A stretch of 64,000 bases of DNA, taken from contig NZ_LMEA01000012.1 of NCBI RefSeq assembly GCF_001425235.1, positions 131,752 to 195,751 of the forward strand. Direction: 5' to 3'. The notes beneath the pieces were generated by a model. The model had not been told where the DNA came from and did not search any database. It worked only from the letters and a program-made list of their open reading frames with translations. The DNA comes from Devosia sp. Root413D1. Lineage in GTDB: Bacteria; Pseudomonadota; Alphaproteobacteria; Rhizobiales; Devosiaceae. The position numbers and the translations under genes are program-made. This document shows positions 29,936 to 38,185 of this stretch, in pieces. How positions within the stretch are numbered: position 1 is the stretch's first letter; the number at the start of each line of letters is the position of its first letter.

Positions 29936-30628
29936 TCACGCCTTCAGCACGATCACCTTGGTATTGACTGGCGTCTTGTCATAGAGGTCGAGCATGTCCT
30001 GGGTGAGGAGGCCAATACAGCCGCTCGAAACGCCGGTGCCGATCGTTTCCGGCACGCTGGTGCTGTAGAGCGTGTAGAGGGTGTAGATGCCGTTCTGATA
30101 GAGATAGAGCGCGCGGGCGCCGAGCGGATTGTCGAGGCCAGGCTTCATGCCGCCGGCATATTTGGCCGCCTCCGGTTGCCGCTCGATCATTTCCTTGGGC
30201 GGCGTCCAGATCGGCCACTCGGCTTTTCGCCCGATATAGGCGTCACCGCTCCACAAAAAGCCGGCGCGCCCGACACTGACGCCATAGCGGGTGGCGTTTC
30301 CATCGCCTTCGATGCGGTAGACATAGTGGTTGCGCGGGTCGACGATGATCGTTCCGGCCACTTCCTTGCTGTCGTAGCGCACGGTGCGGCGGAAGTATTT
30401 CGGGTTGATCTTGCTGACCTTGACCGCCGGGATCGGGAACCGCTCGTTGGGCCGCGGCCCGTAGACCCGCTCCGCTTCCGCGACGCTCATGCCGGCGGGG
30501 GAGCAACCAGCAAGCGCCAGCGCGCCGAGGCTGGCGGTGGCCCCGAACAGAAACGCGCGACGACCGAAGCGCCCTGCCCGATCGCCCCCGTCATCTTCAC
30601 GAGCAGAAATGCCATCGTCTTCGATCAC
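29936..30628 (-). CDS. L,D-transpeptidase (YkuD) homolog with altered active site
   Basis: 230 residues. N-terminal export signal with twin arginines (FGRRAFLFG) and a lipobox-like LALAGC, so it is probably anchored in the periplasm. The YkuD domain is clear: GTIIVDPRNHYVYRIEGDG, RYGVSVGRAGF and PEWPIWTPP-like AEWPIWTPPKEM. The usual LYRIHGT...SSGCIRLL reads LYTLYST...SSGCIGLL: catalytic Cys is kept but the conserved His-Gly is Tyr-Ser and the Arg after Cys-Ile is Gly. It may be a weak or altered peptidoglycan cross-linking enzyme. GTG 30628 with GGGAGGG upstream is the preferred start; TTG 30655 is an alternative. Confidence 0.85.
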   Translation of the reverse strand: MIEDDGISAREDDGGDRAGRFGRRAFLFGATASLGALALAGCSPAGMSVAEAERVYGPRPNERFPIPAVKVSKINPKYFRRTVRYDSKEVAGTIIVDPRNHYVYRIEGDGNATRYGVSVGRAGFLWSGDAYIGRKAEWPIWTPPKEMIERQPEAAKYAGGMKPGLDNPLGARALYLYQNGIYTLYTLYSTSVPETIGTGVSSGCIGLLTQDMLDLYDKTPVNTKVIVLKA

Positions 30629-31026
30629 GGTATGTACCCTCCCAACCCCCACCAACGATCACCCGGCTGCTAAACGCGCCGCAGATGAGACTGGTCTCAC
30701 CCCGTTCAAATAGCAAACGCAGTCAAGCGTGCCTCCGCCGCCACGCGCACCAGCTGGGCGTCAGAAACCCAGCGGCGCCAGGCGCTCCCGCAAAGTCCAT
30801 GTTGCTTGCCGAACCACGGCTCCCGGCCAGCAAGAGCGAACCAGAACTTTGTCGGCAATGCGGCGCGGGGAATGGCTAGTGGTGGAATCTCTGTGCGGTA
30901 ACGAGTTACCGACGACCAAGCGAAACGGATCGCGCCGCCGCTTGTTACCTTGGAATTCCTGCATCGTCCTGAGCGCCCGATGACGGACCATCGGAAGCAA
31001 CGGCGACCCGGCCGCCCTCCCCGATC
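30629..31026. other. Intergenic region upstream of L,D-transpeptidase gene
   Basis: About 400 bases with no convincing gene; short frames here lack ribosome-binding sites. A near-palindrome TGAGACTGGTCTCA at 30686-30699 lies about 60 bases upstream of the transpeptidase start and is a possible operator. Confidence 0.4.
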
Positions 31027-31713
31027 CTACGGCATGAGCAGCCGCCACGTCCCCTCGGACACCACTGTGGCCACGCCGTCGACCACCTTGATGGCGGTGT
31101 CGTCGTCCATGGCATAGGTCCGGACCGGGATCCCCGAGGCCCAGTTTGCAATGTTGGCCAGCGTGGTGTCGGGCATCTCCGGGTTATCGAGGTGCGGATA
31201 GAGGGTGAAATCGACGAGGCCCAGCGCTCGGTCGGCCCCCTGCCCCATGTCGGAGCCGTCGGGCACGAACTGCTGGTCGAACTCGGCGTCGCAATTGTAG
31301 GGGGTCACGGCAATACTGCCGGCGCTGACCCCGACATAGACAGTATCGGTGAGCGACGGCAGCATCGCAGCCAGGCCCGACTGGCGCAGCCAGTATGTGA
31401 GGTAGAGCACGTTGCCGCCCCAGACCAGCAGGGCGTCGGCATCCTCGACCATCGGCATCCAGTTCTCGGGTCGGATGGTCGGCAGCGCGGTGAGCTCCAG
31501 TACGCCCAGCGACTTCCACCCCAACGCGGCCAGAGGGCTGGGGGACAGGCCGCAGATTGCCCGCCAGGCATGGCCCGCACCGCCTGGGAAGGGGTAGATG
31601 GCGGTCAGAATGATGAGGGCCGAGCACTCGGCGATCGGCTTGCCGAGGAGCTCGACCAGGGCGGCCGAGATGCTCGGGTTGCTTACGCCCCCGGAGGTCA
31701 GAAGAAACTTCAT
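31027..31713 (-). CDS. Peptidase S51-like / type 1 glutamine-amidotransferase-like protein
   Basis: 228 residues. MKFLLTSGGVSNPSI at the N-terminus, DALLVWGGNVLYL, and the nucleophile elbow VGVSAGSIAVTP with serine at the peptidase E position. The C-terminal region LVDFTLYPHLDNPEMP contains the histidine expected for the S51 catalytic centre. Peptidase E cleaves Asp-Xaa dipeptides; related bacterial proteins have unknown roles. The ATG at 31713 is preceded by GGAGAGGAG. It is downstream of the binding-protein gene at 31825 in the opposite direction of the GntR gene; 111 bases separate them. Confidence 0.8.
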   Translation of the reverse strand: MKFLLTSGGVSNPSISAALVELLGKPIAECSALIILTAIYPFPGGAGHAWRAICGLSPSPLAALGWKSLGVLELTALPTIRPENWMPMVEDADALLVWGGNVLYLTYWLRQSGLAAMLPSLTDTVYVGVSAGSIAVTPYNCDAEFDQQFVPDGSDMGQGADRALGLVDFTLYPHLDNPEMPDTTLANIANWASGIPVRTYAMDDDTAIKVVDGVATVVSEGTWRLLMP

Positions 31714-31824
31714 CGGGAGCTCCTCTCCAGCGCCCCGCGGCAACGCCTCGAACAGCGTTACCGCGGAGCGTGGGCAAACTTGCGCGGCGGGGCAAGGCAG
31801 CTGCCCGACCCTGCCGCCGGCGGT

Positions 31825-33306
31825 CTAGAGGCCGCCGCCACCGTGGATCTTCCGCACCTTCTCCGCCGCGTCCTTGGCCGCCTGCTCGACCGTCATCGTG
31901 CCGGTGAGCGCATTCTGCATCATGTCGGGGACGATGATGTTCATGATTTCAGGGGCTTCCGGCAGCGCCGGGAACGGGATGCCGTTGGGCAGCATCGAGG
32001 TAGTGACGTCGAGGAACTTGATGGTGTCGAGCCGCTGTTTCATCCACTCGGTCTTGAAGCCGTTGACGTTGCCCGGGTTGGAACCGGCCCAGGCGAGCTT
32101 CAATGACCATTCGGGGCTGGTCCACATGCAGATCAGCGCCCTGGCCGCCGGCTCATCGACCTTGCCGCCATCAACGAATTCCGACTTGAGGATGTGGATG
32201 TTGGAGCCGCCGAACACCACGGCGCGCTTACCGGTCGGACCGGTCGGAATGAGGCCGTAGCGCATGTTCTCGAGCACGCTGTCGGCGACCGCCTTGTCCG
32301 AGCCGGTTGCCTTGCCGGCGAGCTCGACCATCCGGGCATATTCTGAGGGGTGCGAGATCATCATCGCCAGCTGGCCCGAGATGAACGGCGCCTGGTTCTC
32401 GCCCTGGGTGTTGGTCAGCGCCGAAACCGGAACCGATTTGTCCCGCACATACATGTCGTAGGAGGCCTGCAGCGAGCGGATGCTCTCGGGACTGTCGAGC
32501 CGCACCTCGCCATAGGTCGGGTTGGGATCGGCCTCGTCGAAGACACCGCCGCCATAGCCCCAGAGCTGCGGCATGTAGCGATAGGGCGTATTGCCGGCGT
32601 TCTGCTTGGCGACGAGGCCGTAGCCCGAGATGCCCAGCTTGTCGTGGATCTGTTTGGAATAGCTGACCACGTCGTCCCAGGTGGCCGGCGGATTTTCCGG
32701 ATCGAGCCCCGCCCGCTTGAAGATGTCGGCATTCCAGATGAACGCCATCGTCTCGTTATTGGTGGGAATGCCGTAGATCTTGCCGTCCCAGGTCACCGCT
32801 TTCATGGCGCCGGGCCAGAAGTCCTCGGGCTGGTAGCCGACATCCTCGGGCTTGAGCTCTTCGAGATAGCCCTTGGAGGCGAACTCGGTACCACCGAGGA
32901 TCTGCAGCCGGATCGCCATCGGCGCCGAATTGCCGAGCAGCGCCGTGCGGAACTTGTCGAGCAGCTCGTTATAGGTGATGCCCTGCTCGGTCAGCTCGAT
33001 GCCCGGGTAGGTGGCACGGAACGCCGCGAAGAAATCGCGGTAGTTGTCGTGCATGATCTGCGGATCGGCCTCGAACATGCCCTGGTACCAGAAGGTCAGC
33101 TTGCCCGTGTAGTCGGTCGGGGTGACCGAGTTGCAGTGGCCGACCGTGTCGAACGTCTCGGTGCCAGCGATCGAGCGCACATATTCGGGCGACCACTTGC
33201 TGATGTCGATGCCTGCCCCCAGGGCCGTCGAGGCCATGAGACTGGTCGCCAGCGCGGCCGACAGCATGCCGCGCAGAAGCGCACGGCCAATTCCGTGTTC
33301 TGACAT
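31825..33306 (-). CDS. ABC transporter binding protein, family 1 (sugar type), orphan
   Basis: 493 residues. Sec signal peptide (LLRGMLSAALATSLMASTALGA) and the fold of extracellular solute-binding family 1: KLTFWYQGMFEADPQIMHDNY, FRATYPGIELTEQGI, KIYGIPTNNETMAFIWNADIFKRAG, ENPPATWDDVV and the lobe-closing NVNGFKTEW. Such proteins bind mono- or oligosaccharides or sugar acids for CUT1 importers, but no permease or ATPase lies next to it. A strong GGAGGGAGG site precedes the ATG at 33306; upstream in-frame codons to 33663 cross the GntR gene and are not used. Divergent from the FCD regulator at 33508. Confidence 0.9.
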   Translation of the reverse strand: MSEHGIGRALLRGMLSAALATSLMASTALGAGIDISKWSPEYVRSIAGTETFDTVGHCNSVTPTDYTGKLTFWYQGMFEADPQIMHDNYRDFFAAFRATYPGIELTEQGITYNELLDKFRTALLGNSAPMAIRLQILGGTEFASKGYLEELKPEDVGYQPEDFWPGAMKAVTWDGKIYGIPTNNETMAFIWNADIFKRAGLDPENPPATWDDVVSYSKQIHDKLGISGYGLVAKQNAGNTPYRYMPQLWGYGGGVFDEADPNPTYGEVRLDSPESIRSLQASYDMYVRDKSVPVSALTNTQGENQAPFISGQLAMMISHPSEYARMVELAGKATGSDKAVADSVLENMRYGLIPTGPTGKRAVVFGGSNIHILKSEFVDGGKVDEPAARALICMWTSPEWSLKLAWAGSNPGNVNGFKTEWMKQRLDTIKFLDVTTSMLPNGIPFPALPEAPEIMNIIVPDMMQNALTGTMTVEQAAKDAAEKVRKIHGGGGL

Positions 33307-33418
33307 GAATTTCCTCCCTCCACCCGCGGCCGGCGCCCCTCGCGTCGGTCGAGAATGTCTGCCCGGCAACCCGCCGGTTACGCGAATTAACGCCCGGATT
33401 TCGACACAGGCAATCAGA

Positions 33419-33430
33419 ATTTTGCAAAAT
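33419..33430. promoter_or_regulatory. Perfect palindrome ATTTTGCAAAAT, candidate operator
   Basis: A 12-base perfect palindrome in the AT-richest part of the 201-base gap between the binding-protein gene and the divergent GntR gene. Its position suits an operator for the FCD-type regulator controlling both directions. A single copy was seen. Confidence 0.45.
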
Positions 33431-33507
33431 CTTACGTCTCTCTCTGGAAATCCTACGAGAAACCGGCAAAGCTGCCCCTGAGACCAAACGTCGGAATCGA
33501 TTGAGAG

Positions 33508-34209
33508 ATGAGCGCATACAAGGCCCGGCCCCCCGTGGGCATCGACCCAACCGGAGTGTCGGAAGAAGGGGCTGCGGTTTACGAGTTGATCCGCGACGAC
33601 ATCATCTCGGGCCGGCTGGAAGCGAACTCCCGGCTGGTGGTGGCGGAGCTGTCGGAACGGCACAACTCACCGGCCAATGCGGTGCGCGAGGCGCTGCAGC
33701 TGTTACGCTCGCAGGGCTTCGTGCTGATCGTCCACAACAAGAGCGCCCGAGTGCGCCCGATCGACCAGGATTTCGTCCGCGACGTTTATGAGATCGGCGT
33801 CCTGATCGAACCTTCGATGGTGCGCTGGTTCGTCGACATGGCAACCCCCGCCGATATCGCCGAACTCGAGGACATCCAGCGCCAGATCGAGGCCAACAAC
33901 TTCGCCGATCCGATCCTCCACAGCGAGCTCGACACGCGGTTCCACACCGTGATGTACGAGCGTCACTACAACCATCTCGCCGCTGAACTGTGGTGGCGAC
34001 ACCGCGAAGTGCTGCGCGCCATCGGACATCGCTACAGCTTCACACTCTCCCGCCGCGCCCAGGTGATCCGCGACCACCGCGAACTGATCCGGCTGGTGAA
34101 GGCGGGCGATGCGGCGAACGCCGCGACGCTGATCGCGCTGCATGTCGATGGGGCGGGCCGGCATGTGCTCGAGCAGATGCGAGCCGCGAGCTCAGCGCGC
34201 GCCGGCTGA
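33508..34209 (+). CDS. GntR-family regulator, FCD subfamily
   Basis: 233 residues. Winged helix at about 25-90 (AVYELIRDDIISGRLEANSRLVVAELSERHNSPANAVREAL, given here in overlapping pieces, then LRSQGFVLI). The all-helical FCD effector domain follows, with the metal-ligand-like histidines in ELDTRFHTVMYE, IRDHRELIRLV and ALHVDGAGRH. FCD regulators usually sense hydroxy-acids or sugar acids such as galactonate. The next two genes are enolase-superfamily acid-sugar dehydratases in the same direction, which supports that kind of effector. Confidence 0.88.
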   Translation: MSAYKARPPVGIDPTGVSEEGAAVYELIRDDIISGRLEANSRLVVAELSERHNSPANAVREALQLLRSQGFVLIVHNKSARVRPIDQDFVRDVYEIGVLIEPSMVRWFVDMATPADIAELEDIQRQIEANNFADPILHSELDTRFHTVMYERHYNHLAAELWWRHREVLRAIGHRYSFTLSRRAQVIRDHRELIRLVKAGDAANAATLIALHVDGAGRHVLEQMRAASSARAG

Positions 34210-34264
34210 GGCAGTTTTCGCGCGCGAGCGGCGTGCACAATTGGTTTGAGGGAGCCATTTCATC

Positions 34265-35413
34265 ATGAAAATCACCGGCGTGCGGCCTTGGTTGGTCAAG
34301 GCCACGAGCTCCTATTGGGGCGAATACCTGTTCGTCGAAGTGACGACCGACGAGGGCATTTCGGGCTGGGGCGAGATCACCTCGACCACCAAGATCGCCA
34401 ACCGGGCGCTCGCTGCCATCCTCAAGCAGGTGAGCGGCCAGATCGAGGGCGAAGACCCGAGCCGGATCGAACGGCTGTGGCACAAACTGTTCCGCAGCTT
34501 CACCTATATGGGCAGCCGCGGCGCCGCTTGCGAATGCGTCAGCGCCATCGACATCGCCTTGTGGGATATCCGCGGCAAGGTGCTGGGGCTGCCGGTCTAT
34601 GAGCTGCTCGGCGGCTCGGTGCGCGACGAGATCTCGCTCTATACCCACCCTGACCAAAGTAAGTTCACCTCGGACGCTGCGGTGGTGGCCGAGATCACCG
34701 ATATCGTCAAATCCGGCCACACGGCGCTGAAGTTCGACCCCTTCCCCTACCAGGGCGATCGCGAGCGCCGCGACGGCTATCTCGACGGCATGCTGTCGCG
34801 CGCCGACGAAAAGAAGGCAGCCGACCTGACGGCGCTGATCCGCCAGACCGCCGGCCCGCAAGTCGAGATCCTGATCGACGCGCATGGCCGCTTCGATGTG
34901 CCGACCGCCATCCGCCTCTGCCGCACGCTCGAGGAGGCGGGCCAGATCGACTGGTTCGAGGAGCCGGTGCCACCCGAGAGCTATGGCGCCCTGCAGCAGG
35001 TGCGCGAGAAGGTGAATGCCGCCATCTCGGTGGGCGAGCGCGCCCACACCAAGTGGGATTTCGTGCCGATCCTCGAGCAGAAACTCGCCGACTACATCAT
35101 GCCCGATGTCACCTGGACCGGCGGCATCACCGAGATGAAGAAGATCGCCATCCTCGCCGAGGGCTATTACGTGCCGATCTCGCCGCATGATGCGGGCGGC
35201 CCGATCAATGTGCTCGCCGGCGCCCATGTGATGATGACGGTGCCCAATTTCTACCGGCTCGAGACCTCGCGCTGGGACCTCTCCGGCTACAACGAGCTGA
35301 TGCACACAAGGCTCGACAATTCGAACGGCGCGCTGAAACTGCCGCGCGTCCCCGGCCTCGGCATCGAGATGAACCGCGACTACCTCGAAGCCAACGAGAT
35401 CAAGACGGCTTAG
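34265..35413 (+). CDS. Mandelate racemase/muconate lactonizing enzyme family dehydratase 1
   Basis: 382 residues, enolase superfamily. N-terminal capping domain (ITGVRPWLVKATS, GWGEITSTTKIANRAL) and a C-terminal barrel with metal ligands Asp (LIDAHGRFD), Glu (FEEPVPPE) and Glu (SVGERAHT), and the general acid/base His in PISPHDAGGP. The second base region reads ALKFDPFP, not the racemase KxK motif. This set fits acid-sugar dehydratases of the galactonate/gluconate group. Removes water from an aldonic acid to give a 2-keto-3-deoxy acid. Starts 55 bases after the FCD regulator. Confidence 0.85.
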   Translation: MKITGVRPWLVKATSSYWGEYLFVEVTTDEGISGWGEITSTTKIANRALAAILKQVSGQIEGEDPSRIERLWHKLFRSFTYMGSRGAACECVSAIDIALWDIRGKVLGLPVYELLGGSVRDEISLYTHPDQSKFTSDAAVVAEITDIVKSGHTALKFDPFPYQGDRERRDGYLDGMLSRADEKKAADLTALIRQTAGPQVEILIDAHGRFDVPTAIRLCRTLEEAGQIDWFEEPVPPESYGALQQVREKVNAAISVGERAHTKWDFVPILEQKLADYIMPDVTWTGGITEMKKIAILAEGYYVPISPHDAGGPINVLAGAHVMMTVPNFYRLETSRWDLSGYNELMHTRLDNSNGALKLPRVPGLGIEMNRDYLEANEIKTA

Positions 35414-35475
35414 GTCGGGGCACATAGATCGAACCCGCCTAGCAGTTGGGCTCGATCCTCACCTCACCCGCCGGC

Positions 35476-35555
35476 TGTCATCCCAGCGAAAGCTGGGACC
35501 CGTCTCACAGCCTGCGCCTATGGAGAGTTGGATCCCAGCTTTCGCTGGGATGACA
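35476..35555. repeat. 27-bp inverted repeat element, copy 3
   Basis: Arms 35476-35501 and 35529-35555 again contain CCCAGCGAAAGCTGGG and its complement. It lies between the two enolase-superfamily genes. Members at 2697 and 7512 are the same family. Confidence 0.85.
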
Positions 35556-35635
35556 CGGCGGGTGGTCCAGTCATCCGAGAAATTTCTGGCGCTCCAGGGA
35601 CAAGCGCCGTTCCAGATCCCCCGGAGGAAACACCC

Positions 35636-36811
35636 ATGAAAATCACCGGCATCGAAACCGTCGTCGTCAACGCCGTGCACCGCAATTGGATCTTCGTGAA
35701 GGTGCTGACCGACCAGCCGGGCCTGTGGGGCTGGGGCGAGGCGACGCTCGAATGGAAGACCCGGGCAGTGAAGGGCACCATCGATGACCTCCTGCCATTC
35801 CTGATCGGAGAGGATCCGCTGCGGATCGAGCACCTGGTCAATACCATGACCCGCTTCAGCTTCTGGCCGCTCGGCTCGATCGGCCTCACCGCCGTTTCCG
35901 GCATCGAGCAGGCGCTGTGGGACATCAAGGGCAAGGCGCTGGGTGTGCCGGTGTGGCAGTTGCTGGGCGGCCGGGTGCGCGACAGCGTGCGCGTCTACAC
36001 CCATTTGAGGCGCGGCGACAGCTCATCGCGTGTCCCCAATACCGATATCTCGCGCTTCTGCGATGCGGTGCAGGAAACGGTCGAGATGGGCTACAACGCC
36101 ATCAAGCTCGGCTTCGTCCCCTATACCGGGTACGACGCTCCCCTGCCCGCCGTGCGGCACGTCGAAAAGCTGGCTGCGGCGGTGCGCGAGCGGGTCGGCG
36201 ACGGCGTCGAGATCATGACCGATTTCCACGGCCGCCCGGATTCGCTCGATGCCGCCATCGCCTACATCAAGGCGATCGAGCCGATCAAACCGCTGTTCTG
36301 CGAGGAAGTGATCCAGCCCGGTGACACGGCCGGGATGGCCGACATCGCTCGCCGGGTCGATTGCCCATTGGCCACCGGCGAGCGGCTGTTCACGCCGCGC
36401 GAATTCCTCGAGGTGGCCCAGACCCGCGCCGTTGCCTATATCCAGCCCGACCTCGCCCACTGCATGGGCTTTACCGGCGGCCGCAAGATCGCGGCCATCG
36501 CCGAGGCGGCGCATATGGGGGTCTGCCCGCACAACCCGATGGGCCCGGTGGCCGGCGCCGTAGCGCTGCAGTTCGACGCCGCCACCACCAACTTCGTCAT
36601 CCAGGAAGAGGCGGTCGGGATCGTCCCCTGGTTCGAGGAGATCTGCTCGAGCTACCCGCTCAACCTGGTGAATGGCGCCTGGCCAATTCCCGAGGCCCCG
36701 GGCCTCGGCATCGAGATCGACGAAAAGGCCGCCGCCCGCTACCCGTTCGCGCAGGAGGTGATCCCGGCGACGGAGTCGGTGCTCGCCGATGGCCGGATCG
36801 CCAACTGGTAG
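35636..36811 (+). CDS. Galactonate dehydratase-like enzyme (enolase superfamily) 2
   Basis: 391 residues. Capping domain GIETVVVNAVHRNWIFVKVL and GLWGWGEATLEWKT; barrel with AIKLGFVPYTG, Asp in MTDFHGRPD, Glu in FCEEVIQPGD, Glu in ATGERLFT, and His in CPHNPMGPVAGA, all as in DgoD-type D-galactonate dehydratases. The substrate cannot be fixed from motifs. It follows dehydratase 1 by 222 bases that contain an inverted repeat and has its own GGAGG site before the ATG at 35636. Paired paralogous dehydratases suggest use of two epimeric sugar acids. Confidence 0.88.
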   Translation: MKITGIETVVVNAVHRNWIFVKVLTDQPGLWGWGEATLEWKTRAVKGTIDDLLPFLIGEDPLRIEHLVNTMTRFSFWPLGSIGLTAVSGIEQALWDIKGKALGVPVWQLLGGRVRDSVRVYTHLRRGDSSSRVPNTDISRFCDAVQETVEMGYNAIKLGFVPYTGYDAPLPAVRHVEKLAAAVRERVGDGVEIMTDFHGRPDSLDAAIAYIKAIEPIKPLFCEEVIQPGDTAGMADIARRVDCPLATGERLFTPREFLEVAQTRAVAYIQPDLAHCMGFTGGRKIAAIAEAAHMGVCPHNPMGPVAGAVALQFDAATTNFVIQEEAVGIVPWFEEICSSYPLNLVNGAWPIPEAPGLGIEIDEKAAARYPFAQEVIPATESVLADGRIANW

Positions 36812-36850
36812 GTCATCCCGGGCAAAACGTCCTGGCAGGCCGAGGGGTGT

Positions 36851-38185
36851 TCAGCGCTGCTTGAACGCCCGGTCGAAGTTGGCGACCAGTGGGCTCAGGA
36901 GATAATCGAGGGCGGTTCGCTGCTCGGTGGTGACCAGCACGGTGGCGCCCATGCCGGCATGGAGCGCAATCTCGGGGTGATCGGCCAGGTCCTTGGGGTC
37001 GACCTCGATCATCGCCTTGTAGAAGACCGCCAGGGTCCGCTCGTCGGTGATGCGATCGGCAGAGACCTGCAGCACGGCGCCGCGGATCAGCGGCGATACG
37101 TGCTGCTTGAACGACGAGAAGCGCAGTTCGGCGGGCATCCCCGCCCGCAGCTCGCTGATATCCTCGACGCGGATCCGCGCTTCGACGACCAGCGTTGCCT
37201 TCTCCGGCACGATCTCGAGCAGAACCTGACCCGGTTGGACCACGGCGCCGGCGGCATGGACAGCGAGACCGACGATCCGACCGTCCGCCGGCGCCCGGAT
37301 GATGGATCGCTCCAGGCGGGACTGCGCATCCTGCAGCCTGGGGACGATTTCGAGGATCTTGGATTGCGTCGTCGCCAGCGCTTCGGCCACTTCGCTCTGC
37401 CGGTCGCGCCCCAGCTGATTGATCTGCTGCTCGATTTCCGCGATTTTCTGGTCGTTGCTGGAGTCTTCGGCAGCGACCGCGCCCAGCCGGCCCTGCACGT
37501 CGGCCATGCTGCGCTCGAGATCGCTGACCCGGCCGCGGGTGGCCAGCCCAGCTTTCAGCAGCTTGTCGAGGCGCCCGCGTTCGGCGGCCAGGGAGGCAAG
37601 CTGCTCCTCATAGGACAGCCGGGTCGACGTGCTGCCCTTGGCCTGTTCCCGCAACTGGTCGACACGGCGCAGCAGGATATCCCGCGCGCCGAGCAGCGAG
37701 TCGTTGCGGGCGCTGAACTCGTCGCGCTGGCTGGCGATCGTCTGCAGCACGTAGGGCGCGTCGCTGGCGAGCAGTTCATCCGGAAACGTGATCTCGCTGC
37801 TGCCGTTCAGCTCGGCAGTGAGCCGCGCCTCCATGGCCCGGGCCAGCGCCAGTTGCTGGAAGTAGATGTCGTACTGGGCGCGCGCGGTGGTGTCGTCGAG
37901 CGTCATCAGCGTGGCGCCTGCATGAACGAAGGCGCCGTCGGAAATACCGATGGATCCGACAATGCCGCCCTCGAGGTGCTGCACGGGCTTGCGGCTGCCC
38001 TCGACGGTGACAATTCCGTCGGCGACGACCGCGGCGTTGAGTGGAGCCAGGGCGGCCCAGCCACCGAGAACGCCGAAGAACAGCGCGAGGATCAGCACGC
38101 CGGCAATGATCGGCCCGGCGGCGGACTCCGAGACGGCCGGAGCCGGCGGGCGTCCACTTCCGGCGATGGTCAGCGACGCGCTCAT
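36851..38185 (-). CDS. Type I secretion membrane-fusion protein (HlyD/PrtE type)
   Basis: 444 residues. One N-terminal membrane helix (IIAGVLILALFFGVLGGWAAL), a biotinyl-lipoyl-like half motif (VVADGIVTVEGSRKPVQHLEGG), a long coiled coil (about 120-290), then the returning lipoyl half and beta-barrel (ERSIIRAPADGRIVGL, GQVLLEIVPEKATLVVEARI). This matches periplasmic adaptors of type I secretion. Its ATG overlaps the stop of the ABC exporter gene by 4 bases. It would link the exporter to a TolC-like outer-membrane channel, not present in this window. Confidence 0.92.
   Translation of the reverse strand: MSASLTIAGSGRPPAPAVSESAAGPIIAGVLILALFFGVLGGWAALAPLNAAVVADGIVTVEGSRKPVQHLEGGIVGSIGISDGAFVHAGATLMTLDDTTARAQYDIYFQQLALARAMEARLTAELNGSSEITFPDELLASDAPYVLQTIASQRDEFSARNDSLLGARDILLRRVDQLREQAKGSTSTRLSYEEQLASLAAERGRLDKLLKAGLATRGRVSDLERSMADVQGRLGAVAAEDSSNDQKIAEIEQQINQLGRDRQSEVAEALATTQSKILEIVPRLQDAQSRLERSIIRAPADGRIVGLAVHAAGAVVQPGQVLLEIVPEKATLVVEARIRVEDISELRAGMPAELRFSSFKQHVSPLIRGAVLQVSADRITDERTLAVFYKAMIEVDPKDLADHPEIALHAGMGATVLVTTEQRTALDYLLSPLVANFDRAFKQR

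Noticed and set aside
30656-31026. Small frames on both strands upstream of the L,D-transpeptidase
   Set aside because: All are under 100 residues, Arg/Pro/Ser-rich, and without start signals or similarity to known families.
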